The translations under genes and the position numbers were made by a program. Under the pieces are notes generated by a model. The model saw only the letters and a program-made list of their open reading frames with translations, had not been told where the DNA came from and made no database searches. Of a DNA stretch of 64,000 nucleotides, positions 7,375 to 15,626 are shown piece by piece; position 1 is the stretch's first letter, and each line of letters starts with the position of its first letter. The stretch is from the NCBI RefSeq assembly GCF_001423105.1, contig NZ_LMNV01000003.1, forward strand, positions 260,473 through 324,472. The letters run 5' to 3'. Source of the DNA: Frondihabitans sp. Leaf304 (GTDB lineage: Bacteria; Actinomycetota; Actinomycetes; Actinomycetales; Microbacteriaceae).

Positions 7375-8574
7375 ATGACGACACCGGCCCCCTGGGAACG
7401 CGCCGCTCGCGGCGCCATGCTCCTCGACAGTCACGGGCACCTCGCGCCCACGATCTTCGCCGAGATGTCCGCCCTCGCCGCGGCGACCGGCGCGATCAAC
7501 CTCGGTCAGGGCTTCCCCGACGAAGACGGGCCCGAAGAGGTTCTCGAGGCGGCCCGCCGAGCCATCACCGACGGCGTGAACCAGTACCCGCCCGGGCGTG
7601 GCATGCCAGTGCTCCTCGAGGCCGTCGCCTCGCACCAGAAGCGCTTCTACGGCCTCGATGTCGACCCCGTCACCGAGGTACTCGTGACCGCCGGTGCGAC
7701 CGAGGCCCTGGCGGCGACGCTCCTCGCTTTCGTCGAGCCGGGCGACGAGGTCGTGACCCTCGAACCCTTCTACGACTCGTATGGCGCCGTCATCGGGCTC
7801 GCCGGTGGCGACCACCGCACTGTCGCCCTTCGCGGCCGCGACTTCGAGGTCGACGAAGACGAACTGCGTCGAACCATTACGGACCGCACCCGGATCATCC
7901 TGCTCAACGACCCGCACAACCCGACCGGCAGCGTCCTCAGCGAGACGACCAAGCGTCTGCTCGTCGAGCTGGCCCACCAGCACGATGCCCTCCTCGTCTC
8001 CGACGAGGTCTACGAGCACCTGCTGTTCGACGGCGCCGAACACCGCCCGATCGCGACCCTGCCCGGAGCGGCCGAACGCACCGTCACGATCTCGAGCGGC
8101 GGGAAGACGTTCTCCACCACCGGCTGGAAGATCGGGTGGCTCACGGCCCCGGCCGAGATCGTGACCCGGATCCTTGCGGTCAAGCAGTTCTTGACATTCG
8201 TGAACGGGGCCCCGTTCCAGCCCGCCATCGCCGTCGGCCTCGGCCTGCCCGACACCTACTTCAGCGGAATTGCCGCGACACTGCAGAGCAAGCGCGATCT
8301 ACTCCGGACGGGGCTCGAGGCGGCCGGCCTGCCGACCTCGACGCCGCGCGGCTCGTATTTCGTGGTCGCCGACGCCGCTGGGCTCGGTTTCGACGATGCT
8401 GTCGACCTCTGCCGCCGTCTCCCGTCGCTGGCCGGGGTGGTCGGCGTGCCGATCTCGGCGTTCTGCCACGCCGATCTCGCCGAGGAGTACTCATCGCTGG
8501 TGCGGTTCGCGTTCTGCAAGAGGTTCGAGGTGCTCGAGGAGGCCGTCGGGCGGCTGTCACGTCTCGGCGCTTAG
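7375..8574 (+). CDS. PLP-dependent aminotransferase, KAT/glutamine transaminase K or YbdL type
   Basis: This 399-aa fold-type I class I/II aminotransferase has the NLGQGFPDEDGP substrate-loop motif near residue 42, the NPTG motif at 182-185 (Asn182 contacts PLP) and the Schiff-base Lys244 in SSGGKTFSTTGWKIGW. The QGFPD signature is characteristic of kynurenine aminotransferase/glutamine transaminase K and of bacterial methionine aminotransferase YbdL, which transaminate methionine, glutamine and aromatic amino acids with 2-oxoacids. The start ATG 7375 follows a GACGAGGA site. It converges with a nitrilase-fold gene resembling omega-amidase, the usual partner of glutamine transaminase. The generic annotation succinyl-DAP aminotransferase is less likely because dapC is at 46989-48089. 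Confidence 0.85.
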   Translation: MTTPAPWERAARGAMLLDSHGHLAPTIFAEMSALAAATGAINLGQGFPDEDGPEEVLEAARRAITDGVNQYPPGRGMPVLLEAVASHQKRFYGLDVDPVTEVLVTAGATEALAATLLAFVEPGDEVVTLEPFYDSYGAVIGLAGGDHRTVALRGRDFEVDEDELRRTITDRTRIILLNDPHNPTGSVLSETTKRLLVELAHQHDALLVSDEVYEHLLFDGAEHRPIATLPGAAERTVTISSGGKTFSTTGWKIGWLTAPAEIVTRILAVKQFLTFVNGAPFQPAIAVGLGLPDTYFSGIAATLQSKRDLLRTGLEAAGLPTSTPRGSYFVVADAAGLGFDDAVDLCRRLPSLAGVVGVPISAFCHADLAEEYSSLVRFAFCKRFEVLEEAVGRLSRLGA

Positions 8575-8581
8575 TCCGCTG

Positions 8582-8623
8582 GCCGCTCGCCGCACGCCGC
8601 TCGCCGCAGGCCGCACGCCGCTA
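8582..8623. repeat. Three 14-bp tandem repeats (GCCGCTCGCCGCAC type)
   Basis: Units at 8582-8595, 8596-8609 and 8610-8623 read GCCGCTCGCCGCAC, GCCGCTCGCCGCAG and GCCGCACGCCGCTA. They sit directly after the aminotransferase stop codon. No function is apparent; it may be a slippage-prone tract. Confidence 0.6.
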
Positions 8624-8629
8624 ATTTGA

Positions 8630-8693
8630 GAGCGATCCGCCGCTGCATTCGCACCCGTTACTGCCGTGCGGGGGTGTCTGCTCCGGATCGCTC
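8630..8693. repeat. 10-bp inverted repeat at convergent gene ends
   Basis: GAGCGATCCG (8630-8639) and CGGATCGCTC (8684-8693) are perfect inverted copies separated by 44 nt, between the convergent aminotransferase and nitrilase genes. It may be a weak bidirectional transcription stop. Confidence 0.4.
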
Positions 8694-8719
8694 GCAGAGT
8701 GACGCCCGTGTGCCCGCCG

Positions 8720-9529
8720 TCAGGCCGGAGTCACCCGAAAGCGACGCAGCGCCAGCGCCGGGTTGACCTGCCGAACGTGCTCGAGCCGTGCGCGCGAGAT
8801 CTCGGCGACCGCGATGCCGGTCTCGTCGCCGAGGGTCGCGATCTCGACACCGAACGGGTCGACGATCATGCTGTTGCCCACACCGATCGGCGGCACGTGG
8901 TCGGCTGCGGCGATGTAGATGGTGTTCTCGATGGCTCGCGCCGTGACGAGTGTGCGCCAGTGGTGCTCTTTCAACGGCCCCCGTACCCACTCGGCGGGCA
9001 GCAGGACGACCTCGGCGCCGGCGTCGACCAGAGTGCGAGTCACCTCGGGAAAGCGCACGTCGTAACAGGTCTGAAGCCCGACCCGGAAGCCCTCGATCTC
9101 GAACGTCTGCGGGGCCTCGATATCGCCGGCGACGACCCATTCCGACTCTTTTGATCCGAACGCGTCGTAGAGGTGCAGCTTCGAATACGTCGCGACTACT
9201 CCGCCCCTCGGGTCGACCGCCACGAGCGTGTTGGCAAAGCGACGAGGATCCGATGGCCGCGTCTCGACCAATCCCGCCACCACGTACAGGCCGTGCTTCG
9301 ACGCGATGGTGCCCAGCCCGCGCACGAACGGTCCGTCGATCGGCTGAGCGCCCTCGACGAAGTTCACCCCGAGCTGCGCCTCGAAGAACGAGGAGTACTC
9401 CGGAAATACCGCCACGCTCGCCCCGCGCGCCGCGGCCTTCGCTGTCAGCTCGTCGATGACCCGCAGGTTGGCTTCGAAGTCGGCCGTCGGCGCAAACTGG
9501 GCCACTGCGGCGAGCATGGTGTCGGTCAT
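8720..9529 (-). CDS. Carbon-nitrogen hydrolase (nitrilase superfamily), omega-amidase/NIT2-YafV-like
   Basis: The 269-aa cytosolic hydrolase has the full nitrilase triad: Glu44 (VFPEYS), Lys117 (YSKLHLYD) and Cys155 (LQTCYDVRFPE). The size and the YDVRFPE context match the NIT1/NIT2 branch, which hydrolyses omega-amides such as 2-oxoglutaramate and 2-oxosuccinamate or deaminated glutathione. The neighbour on the opposite strand is a KAT/GTK-type aminotransferase, which would generate 2-oxoglutaramate from glutamine, so an omega-amidase role is a reasonable inference. The start ATG 9529 lies 6 nt after a TAGGGT -10 element, a leaderless arrangement. Confidence 0.85.
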   Translation of the reverse strand: MTDTMLAAVAQFAPTADFEANLRVIDELTAKAAARGASVAVFPEYSSFFEAQLGVNFVEGAQPIDGPFVRGLGTIASKHGLYVVAGLVETRPSDPRRFANTLVAVDPRGGVVATYSKLHLYDAFGSKESEWVVAGDIEAPQTFEIEGFRVGLQTCYDVRFPEVTRTLVDAGAEVVLLPAEWVRGPLKEHHWRTLVTARAIENTIYIAAADHVPPIGVGNSMIVDPFGVEIATLGDETGIAVAEISRARLEHVRQVNPALALRRFRVTPA

Positions 9530-9535
9530 GTCGCC

Positions 9536-9541
9536 ACCCTA
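9536..9541 (-). promoter_or_regulatory. -10 hexamer TAGGGT, leaderless-type promoter of the nitrilase gene
   Basis: On the minus strand TAGGGT is followed by GGCGAC and then the ATG at 9529. The 6-nt spacing leaves no ribosome binding site. Confidence 0.55.
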
Positions 9542-9611
9542 GCCGCGCTCGGCAAGGCGCTTTCTGACACGATGACTATCGGAAAGCATCCGTTCGGGTT
9601 TGGGGGAACAC

Positions 9612-10883
9612 TTGGCGCACCACGGCTATGCAGTGATCGACTTCGAGACGACCGGCCTTTGGCCGGCCCGGCACGATCGTGTCATCGAAGTCGGCATCGT
9701 TCAGGTCTCGCCGAGTGGCGAGATCGAGGGCGAATACGAGACCGTCGTCAACCCGGGTCGCGACCTCGGCCCGACCCATATCCATCGACTCCGTGGCAGT
9801 GACGTGGCGGACGCTCCGTCCTTTCGCGACGTGGCCGGCGAGCTCCTCGACCGGCTCGCGGGCCGAGTCGTCGTCGCTCACAACGCGCGCTTCGAGGTCG
9901 ACTTCCTCCGCGCCGAACTCGACCGAGTCGGCCTCGAGTCGCCACTCGACACCGATCGTGCACTCTGCACGATGAAGCTGGCGTCGCGATATCTGCCGGG
10001 GTCGGGCCGGAAGTTGGCCGACTGCTGTGCCGCGTTCGACATCGATCTGACCGACGCGCACGAGGCGCTGGCGGATGCAAGGGCGACGGCGCAACTGCTC
10101 GGTCAGTACCTGAGAGTCGGGCAGGAGGACACGCGGGAGTGGGCGGCATGGGGCGACCGGGCAGCGACACTGCGCTGGCCTCTGACTACGTGGCCGGGAT
10201 CCTCGTGGACTCCTCGGCCCCGCCTTGCTGTCGCTGACGTCGAGGCGACCGCGAACCACGTTGCACCGCAGAAATCCACCGCTCTCGCCGACGCCGCGAC
10301 CCACCTGCCGGCGCTAGAGACAACCGACAGCGAATCGGAATACGCGGCCATGCTCGACCGAGCCCTCTCGGACGGCTACCTCTCGCTCGACGAAGCCGAT
10401 GAGCTGCGGGAGCTCGCAGCCATGCTCGCAATCATGCCCGCGCGTCGCCGTTCTCTCCATGAGGACTACTTTCGGGCGCTTGTCGATGCGGTGTGGATGG
10501 ACGGCATCCTCACGGCCGAAGAACGGAGCGAGCTTGACGCAGTCGGCCGCATGCTCGACATCCCCGCCGAGATGCAGGAGGCCGCACTCGTGCCGCCGGT
10601 GGCCGGATCCTTCGCCGGCGCGACCCTCCTTCGGACCGATTCGGTCACCCTCAATCCCGGTGACGTCGTGGTACTGACCGGAGATATGTGGCTGCCCCGG
10701 GCCGAGATCGAGCGACTTCTTGCGATGGTTGGCGTCGTCGCATGGCCAGCGGTAACCAAGAGAACAACGCTGCTCGTCGCCGCCGATCCAACGTCCCTGT
10801 CGGGCAAGGCCCGGAAGGCACGCGATTACGGGGTGCCGGTTGCGGCTGAGGCGGATCTTCGGCGTGTGCTCGCTGCCGGGTAA
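9612..10883 (+). CDS. DEDDh exonuclease (DnaQ-like) - TerB-like - BRCT fusion protein
   Basis: An approximately 423-aa three-part protein. Residues 1-160 form a DEDDh 3'-5' exonuclease domain: VIDFETTG (Asp10, Glu12), VVAHNARFEVDFL (second Asp region) and HEALADARA (His and last Asp). Residues about 215-330 resemble a TerB-like all-alpha domain (ALSDGYLSLDEADELRELAAM and AVWMDGILTAEERSELDAVGRML). The last 75 residues look like a BRCT domain (DVVVLTGDMWLPRAEIERLLAMVG). Exonuclease-BRCT proteins occur in actinobacteria as DNA-repair or proofreading accessory factors. TTG 9612 is preferred because GGGGGAA lies 4-5 nt upstream; an in-frame TTG at 9600 would add four residues. It is divergent from the nitrilase gene. 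Confidence 0.82.
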   Translation: MAHHGYAVIDFETTGLWPARHDRVIEVGIVQVSPSGEIEGEYETVVNPGRDLGPTHIHRLRGSDVADAPSFRDVAGELLDRLAGRVVVAHNARFEVDFLRAELDRVGLESPLDTDRALCTMKLASRYLPGSGRKLADCCAAFDIDLTDAHEALADARATAQLLGQYLRVGQEDTREWAAWGDRAATLRWPLTTWPGSSWTPRPRLAVADVEATANHVAPQKSTALADAATHLPALETTDSESEYAAMLDRALSDGYLSLDEADELRELAAMLAIMPARRRSLHEDYFRALVDAVWMDGILTAEERSELDAVGRMLDIPAEMQEAALVPPVAGSFAGATLLRTDSVTLNPGDVVVLTGDMWLPRAEIERLLAMVGVVAWPAVTKRTTLLVAADPTSLSGKARKARDYGVPVAAEADLRRVLAAG

Positions 10884-10951
10884 CGCACGCCGCCGTGAGA
10901 AGCCGCGACCGGGCTCGTCTCAACGGCTGAGCTAGCCAGCGGCTCTGCCAG

Positions 10952-11965
10952 TCAGCGAGTCAGCGGATCGCTCAGGCCGAGCGACCACACGGCCACGCCG
11001 CCGATGCGCAGCTGCTTCGCGTAGGCGAGACGAGCACGGTACGACTTCGCATCCGACCACCACACCACCGTCCCGTTCGACAGGGTCGCGTGCCACTCGA
11101 GCTGGGTCGTGCTCCAGACGGCCTTCGCCTTCGCCCGCTTGACGAGTGCGCGCGCCGCGCCATCCGACACCTGCGTGCCGTCGCCCTTCGCGGGCCAGGT
11201 GTAGCCGTACCCGGCGATGCCGAGGTGGATCCTCGCCGCGGGAACCGTGCGCACAAGCGGCGCCATCGTCTTCTTCAGCCAGGGAAGGCCGCCCACCGGG
11301 CCGGCTTTCGTCCAGGTCGGACCGTGCTGGTCATAGGCCATGAGGACGACGTGGTCGGCCGCACGCCCCAGGCCGCGCACGTCGTAGCCGAGATCGGAGT
11401 AGCGACCCGTCGTCGCCATCAGGCAGATCGAGACGCTCTTGCCCGCCCCCAGGGCCGAATTCAGTTTGGAGACGAGACTCGTCAACCCCGTCGGGTACTT
11501 CGACGACAGGCTTTCGAGGTCAATGGTGACGCCGTCCCAGCCGTGCTTCTGCACTTCGGCGGCCAGCAGCGCCACGACAGAGTCGATATTCGTCGGCGAG
11601 CCGAGGAGCGCGTCACCGATGGCCGGGGAGAAATCGCCGAGATCCGCGTCGAAGTTGCCGACGAGCAGCTCCGCTTTCTCATGCCGCGCGTGGGCTGCCT
11701 TCAGGAGCGCGAGCGCCTCCGGCGAGACGGCGCTGAGGCTCGCTCCCCCGCGCTCGACGTTGATGCCGTCGACCCCGACCGTCGTGAGAGCGGTCTTGGA
11801 TGCATCGAGCCTGCTGGTCGGCGTCGAACCGGCCTCGGCATAGCCGACGACCTGCATCGTCGGGGCCGCGCTGGCCGGTGTCGCGGTGCATCCGGAGACC
11901 AGCAGGCCGATGGCTCCGGTCAGGCTTACGAGCAATGCCAATCGGGGCGTTCGACGAAACTTCAC
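10952..11965 (-). CDS. Glycoside hydrolase family 18 lipoprotein
   Basis: A 337-aa secreted lipoprotein: basic N-terminus, hydrophobic core and lipobox LLVSGC with lipidation at Cys26. The body is a GH18 TIM barrel. The catalytic strand reads DGVTIDLE at 144-151 (Asp144, Asp149, Glu151), with Thr147 at the first Asp of the usual DxDxE. VLMAYDQHG and GIAGYGYTWP near 205-260, and a final VAVWSLGLSD strand, are typical of the YaaH/SleL-like branch that cleaves N-acetylglucosamine-containing polymers such as peptidoglycan or chitin. It is anchored outside the membrane. It is followed upstream by the tRNA terminator, so it has its own promoter, which I could not define. Confidence 0.85.
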   Translation of the reverse strand: MKFRRTPRLALLVSLTGAIGLLVSGCTATPASAAPTMQVVGYAEAGSTPTSRLDASKTALTTVGVDGINVERGGASLSAVSPEALALLKAAHARHEKAELLVGNFDADLGDFSPAIGDALLGSPTNIDSVVALLAAEVQKHGWDGVTIDLESLSSKYPTGLTSLVSKLNSALGAGKSVSICLMATTGRYSDLGYDVRGLGRAADHVVLMAYDQHGPTWTKAGPVGGLPWLKKTMAPLVRTVPAARIHLGIAGYGYTWPAKGDGTQVSDGAARALVKRAKAKAVWSTTQLEWHATLSNGTVVWWSDAKSYRARLAYAKQLRIGGVAVWSLGLSDPLTR

Positions 11966-11986
11966 AGCCCGAGCGTATCGCGCGAA

Positions 11987-12019
11987 AAACCCCCAAGATC
12001 GTGATGATCTCGGGGGTTT
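11987..12019 (-). terminator. Rho-independent terminator after tRNA-fMet
   Basis: AAACCCCC...AGATC / GATCT...GGGGGTTT forms a 13-bp stem with one mismatch and a 5-nt loop, flanked by A/T runs on both sides. It lies just downstream of the minus-strand tRNA gene and upstream of the GH18 gene; the symmetrical flanks make it potentially bidirectional. Confidence 0.85.
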
Positions 12020-12033
12020 CTGTGACGCGTTCG

Positions 12034-12107
12034 TTGCGGGGGCAGGATTTGAACCTACGACCTCTGGGTTATGAGCCCAGCGAGCTACCGAACTGCTCCA
12101 CCCCGCG
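12034..12107 (-). tRNA. Initiator tRNA-Met (CAT)
   Basis: The minus strand reads CGCGGGGTGGAGCAG at the 5' end, has an anticodon arm CTGGG-CTCATAA-CCCAG, and a T-arm with GGTTCAAATCC. Two initiator hallmarks are present: the C1-A72 mismatch at the top of the acceptor stem and the three G:C pairs below the anticodon loop. CCA is not encoded (CGA follows the discriminator A), so it must be added by tRNA nucleotidyltransferase. The strong hairpin at 11987-12019 terminates it. Confidence 0.97.
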
Positions 12108-12424
12108 GCACAAGAAATGACTCTAGCACGGGATCCGGCACGGGTCTAATCGAGGCCGGATCGGCTCGCGTGCGGGTGAGCTCCGGTGCCCGGGCGAAGC
12201 ACTCCTGACTGCAGGCACGCGCACGGCGCGACCCTGAATTCAGGTGGCCAAGCAGCCGGCACACCTGACGGACGCGCGCTGATCGCCCCCGCTCCTGCAT
12301 TCCAAGCCCCTTCACCTGACTTCAGGATCCGGCCACCCGAGATCACAACGAAACTTCTGCATCCGCGCCCTGCCGCTCCGCACCCGACCCCGCGATTGCA
12401 GCGGCCTCAACGACGAACGCCGCC

Positions 12425-12448
12425 GTGCACCCGAACTCGGGTGCACGA
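12425..12448 (-). terminator. Strong hairpin downstream of the UPF0182 gene
   Basis: CGTGCACCCGA (12425-12435) and TCGGGTGCACG (12438-12448) are perfect 11-bp inverted arms with a 2-nt centre, lying about 60 nt past the UPF0182 stop codon. No T-run follows, but the position suggests transcription termination. Confidence 0.55.
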
Positions 12449-12480
12449 CGGCGAACGTGCGGGCAGGTAGTAACTGGCAG

Positions 12481-12501
12481 CTAGTCGCTAGTCGCTAGTC
12501 G
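12481..12501. repeat. Three tandem 7-bp repeats GCTAGTC
   Basis: GCTAGTC is repeated three times without gaps immediately downstream of the UPF0182 stop. The same TAGTCGC word forms the nested palindrome at 45530-45597. Confidence 0.7.
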
Positions 12502-12508
12502 CCGGGAT

Positions 12509-15487
12509 CTACTCCGACGCCTTCACAGCCGCCTCAACGGCCTTCTGCAGGGCTGCATCCGCCTCGGCAGCCGCCACCAGGTCGTTCGAGGCGTAGGCGG
12601 CCTTGCGGTCGTCGAGGGCCTGCTGTGCGTCTGCAAGCGCCGAGTCGAGGGCTGCACTGGTGCCGGCCCCGGAGCCGGTGCTGCCCGACGTCGCGCCGGA
12701 TCCTGATGCGGACCCTCCACCGGTCGAGCCGCTGCCGCTGCCGGTCGAGCCGCTACCACTGCCAGTCGAGCCGTCACCCGTCGTCGGAACTCCGCTGTCG
12801 CCCGTCGAAGCCCCCGCGTTGCCACCGAAGATCGAGTCGAGCGCCTCTTGGAGGGTGTCTTCGAACGCGATTTTGCCGCCGAAGGAAGCGAGGACCTTGC
12901 TCAGGATCGGGTACGAACCGGAGGAGTTGGACTGGACGTAGACAGGCTGCACGTAGAGGAGACCTCCACCGACGGGGAGGGTCAACAGATTGCCTCGTTT
13001 GACGGACGTGTCACCCTGCCGCAAGAGCGTGAGAGTGTTCGCGACCGCCGTATTCGAGTTGAAGTTTGCCTGCACCTGGTTGGGCCCTGGCACGCTGTCG
13101 TCTTTAGGCAGGGTGAGCAGAGTCAACTTGCCGTAGTCGCTCGAGACCTGCCCCTTGGTCGACCCGGCGTCGGAATTCGCCGCGAGATAGCCCGTCAGCA
13201 CATTTCGCGCGTTCGCCGCGGTCGCCTGTTGGGGTTGATACGTCGTGTACAGCTGGAACGCCGCGTCTTGACCCGGGAGCTTCATGGTCAGGTAGTAAGG
13301 CTGCTGCTCAGCTGATTTGGTCGAAGTCGTATCGGACGCGTCGGTCGGAATGGCCCAGGCGTCGTCGCCCGAGAAGAACGACCCAGCGTCTGTCACGTGG
13401 TACGTGGCCAGAGTTGCGCGCTGCATCTTGAACAGGTCTTCCGGGTAGCGCACGTGACTGAGCAGCGTGCTGCTCATCTCACTCATCGGCTTAACCGTCG
13501 AGGGGAAGACCTTCTGCCAGGTTTGGAGGATCGGATCGGTTTTGTCCCACGCGAAGAGCGTGACCTTTCCCGAGTACGCGTCGACAGTTGCCTTGACCGA
13601 GTTGCGGATGTAGTTGATGTTGTCAGAGGCGAAGGCGCTCTGGGCACTCTTATCGGCCGCAACCGTGTTCGACAGGCTCTGCTGATCGGAGTAGGGGTAG
13701 TCGTCGCTCGTCGTGTAGGCATCGACGATCCAGAGGACCTTGCCGTCGACGACAGCCGGGTACGGATCGCCGTCGAGCGTGAGATACGGGGCGACCTTCT
13801 TCACGCGCGTGGCGGGATCGCGGTCGTAGAGAATTTGCGAGTCGTTGTTGACCGCGTCGGAAAGGACGATCTGCTCGGACTGGAACTTGATCGCATAGAT
13901 CAACTTCTTGAAGACGTTGTCGAGCTTGGGCCCACCATCGCCCGTGTAGTTCGTGGTGGGGTTTCCGCTTTCGTCGTTCGAGCCGGACGGATAATCGAGC
14001 TCGATGTTCTTGCTCTGATTGCCCCCCACGATCGAGTAGGCGGGATTCTTCTCTCCGAAGTAGACGCGAGGCTGGTAATCGGACGAGTCGCCGAGCTTGC
14101 CCTTGACCGGGATGTCGGATTCGAGGAACACCGGCTCACCTGAACCGTTGCGCTGGTTGCCGTAAGCGGCCACGACGCCATAGCCGTGCGTGTACACGAA
14201 CGTGGAGTTGTAGTCGTTGTTAGCCGAGCCGAGGCCGGCCGTGTCGAGCTCGCGCACGCCGATGACGGTGTCTTGCACCTTGCCGTCGATGCGGTAGCGG
14301 TCGACGTCGAGCTTGTCGGCGAACGAGTAGTACTGGCGCAGCTGCTGCAGCTGCGCGAAGGTCTCGGTCACGAGCGCCGGGTCGATGATGCGGATGTTCT
14401 CGGTGGTCACCGCGTCGCTCGCCAGAGCGCCCTCTGTCGCACTCGATTTCGCCTCGTACTTCTCCTCTTTCACATCGGAGACCCCGTAGGCATCGCGGGT
14501 CGCCTCGATATTGCGCTGGATGTACGCCGACTCCACGCTCTTCTCGGACGGGACGACGGTGAAGCGCTGGATGATCCACGGGTAGATCGCCCCGATGAGC
14601 AGGCTGATCACGAGCAGCGCGACGGTTCCGATGATCGGCAAGCGCCAGCGGCCGATGACCGCGGTGACGATGAAGAGGATCGCGACGACCGCGGCGGCGT
14701 AGGCCAGGATCTGCTTGCCGGGGATGCCCGCGAAGACGTCGGTGTACGTGGCGCCGACGATGCGCTTGCCCGAGCCGTCGGTCAGGGTGGCGTACTGGTC
14801 GAGCCAGAGGCTCACCGCCTGAAGCGCGAGGTAGAGGGCTGCGGTGACCGCGATCTGAATGCGGGCGACGCGAGAGATGCGCACCTCGCGACCCGAAAAG
14901 CGGAGGGCGCCGTAGAGGTAGCTCGTTGCCAGCGCGGCGATGACGGAGAGGAGCACGACCGCCGACGCGAAGCCCACGAGCCCTTGATAGAACGGGAGCG
15001 AGAAGACGTAGAACCCAATGTCGAGACCGAACTGCGGGTCGGTCTTGCCGAACGGGGTGCGGTTCAACCACTGCAAGACCATGGCCCAGTGCGTGGAGGC
15101 GGCGATGCCCCCGAAGAGCCCGAGCACGATCGGAATGCCGAACATCACCGTGCGGCGGAGGGGCTCGATGACCTGCTGGTAGCGGTCGAGCTGCGAATTG
15201 AGCTTGGCGTAGACGGGGCGGAAGCGGAACGCGATGTCGATGCTCGCGTACACGGGAAGCGCCATGCCGAGGAACCCGATGAAGAAGAGCGCGGTGCCGG
15301 CGATCCACTGCGTCATGATCACGCTGGTGAACCCGAGCTGCTGATACCAGAGGTAGTCGGTCGCGAGCCCCGAGAAGAGGAAGAAGAGGATCACGAGACC
15401 GGCGAGAATGCCGATGGTGACGAGGACGGGAACTCGCGGCGAACGACGACCGGTGACGGCCGACGACGCTGATGCAGAGGAAGTCAA
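12509..15487 (-). CDS. UPF0182 family integral membrane protein
   Basis: A 992-aa protein of the actinobacterial UPF0182 family (M. tuberculosis Rv3193c-like). The first 310 residues hold seven hydrophobic helices, including FFLFSGLATDYLWYQQLGF and FYVFSLPFYQGLVGF. A large extracytoplasmic domain of about 550 residues follows (NIEATRDAYGV, YRIDGKVQDTVIGVREL). From about residue 900 the tail is low-complexity GSGSTG-type linker, then an Ala-rich helical end (ALDDRKAAYASNDLVAAAEAD). Function is not established. TTG 15487 is preceded by CAGGAG at a suitable distance. It lies downstream of the PDZ/Lon-like protease gene on the same strand, a conserved actinobacterial pairing. Confidence 0.92.
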   Translation of the reverse strand: MTSSASASSAVTGRRSPRVPVLVTIGILAGLVILFFLFSGLATDYLWYQQLGFTSVIMTQWIAGTALFFIGFLGMALPVYASIDIAFRFRPVYAKLNSQLDRYQQVIEPLRRTVMFGIPIVLGLFGGIAASTHWAMVLQWLNRTPFGKTDPQFGLDIGFYVFSLPFYQGLVGFASAVVLLSVIAALATSYLYGALRFSGREVRISRVARIQIAVTAALYLALQAVSLWLDQYATLTDGSGKRIVGATYTDVFAGIPGKQILAYAAAVVAILFIVTAVIGRWRLPIIGTVALLVISLLIGAIYPWIIQRFTVVPSEKSVESAYIQRNIEATRDAYGVSDVKEEKYEAKSSATEGALASDAVTTENIRIIDPALVTETFAQLQQLRQYYSFADKLDVDRYRIDGKVQDTVIGVRELDTAGLGSANNDYNSTFVYTHGYGVVAAYGNQRNGSGEPVFLESDIPVKGKLGDSSDYQPRVYFGEKNPAYSIVGGNQSKNIELDYPSGSNDESGNPTTNYTGDGGPKLDNVFKKLIYAIKFQSEQIVLSDAVNNDSQILYDRDPATRVKKVAPYLTLDGDPYPAVVDGKVLWIVDAYTTSDDYPYSDQQSLSNTVAADKSAQSAFASDNINYIRNSVKATVDAYSGKVTLFAWDKTDPILQTWQKVFPSTVKPMSEMSSTLLSHVRYPEDLFKMQRATLATYHVTDAGSFFSGDDAWAIPTDASDTTSTKSAEQQPYYLTMKLPGQDAAFQLYTTYQPQQATAANARNVLTGYLAANSDAGSTKGQVSSDYGKLTLLTLPKDDSVPGPNQVQANFNSNTAVANTLTLLRQGDTSVKRGNLLTLPVGGGLLYVQPVYVQSNSSGSYPILSKVLASFGGKIAFEDTLQEALDSIFGGNAGASTGDSGVPTTGDGSTGSGSGSTGSGSGSTGGGSASGSGATSGSTGSGAGTSAALDSALADAQQALDDRKAAYASNDLVAAAEADAALQKAVEAAVKASE

Positions 15488-15626
15488 GAGGTTGCTCCTG
15501 GCTGATGGAGAGGTGGAGTGGCCATCCTATGTGCCCAACCTCCGAGCTACGCCGAGTGGCGAACAGCCTGTGGAGAACCCGTGCATCGGGTGCCGACCGA
15601 CCTCATGGCAGGCCGAGTCGCGCCGG

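Larger units (their letters stand above)
12108..12508. other. Intergenic region without a supported gene (401 nt)
   Basis: Between tRNA-fMet and the UPF0182 gene. Short frames on both strands lack plausible starts and have shadow-like composition. It contains two CTGAATTCAGG/CTGACTTCAGG-like palindromic motifs (about 12233-12243 and 12316-12325), the hairpin at 12425-12448 and the tandem repeat at 12481-12501. It should also hold the tRNA promoter on the minus strand, which I could not pin down. Confidence 0.6.

Noticed and set aside
7207..8043. Upstream extension of the HtrA-like frame over the aminotransferase gene
   Set aside because: It is antisense to a clear plus-strand aminotransferase and has no protease-like sequence; ATG 7206 begins the recognisable acidic tail.
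8582..8623. Possible CRISPR-like repeats
   Set aside because: Units are 14 bp and contiguous, with no spacers; same argument for 12481-12501.
12085..12470. Short frames in the 401-nt gap after tRNA-fMet
   Set aside because: No RBS or -10 at proper spacing, no recognisable domain, overlapping tRNA in one case.
14186..15472. 428-codon plus-strand frame within UPF0182
   Set aside because: Antisense shadow, Asp/Glu/Arg-rich composition typical for mirrored membrane-coding sequence.
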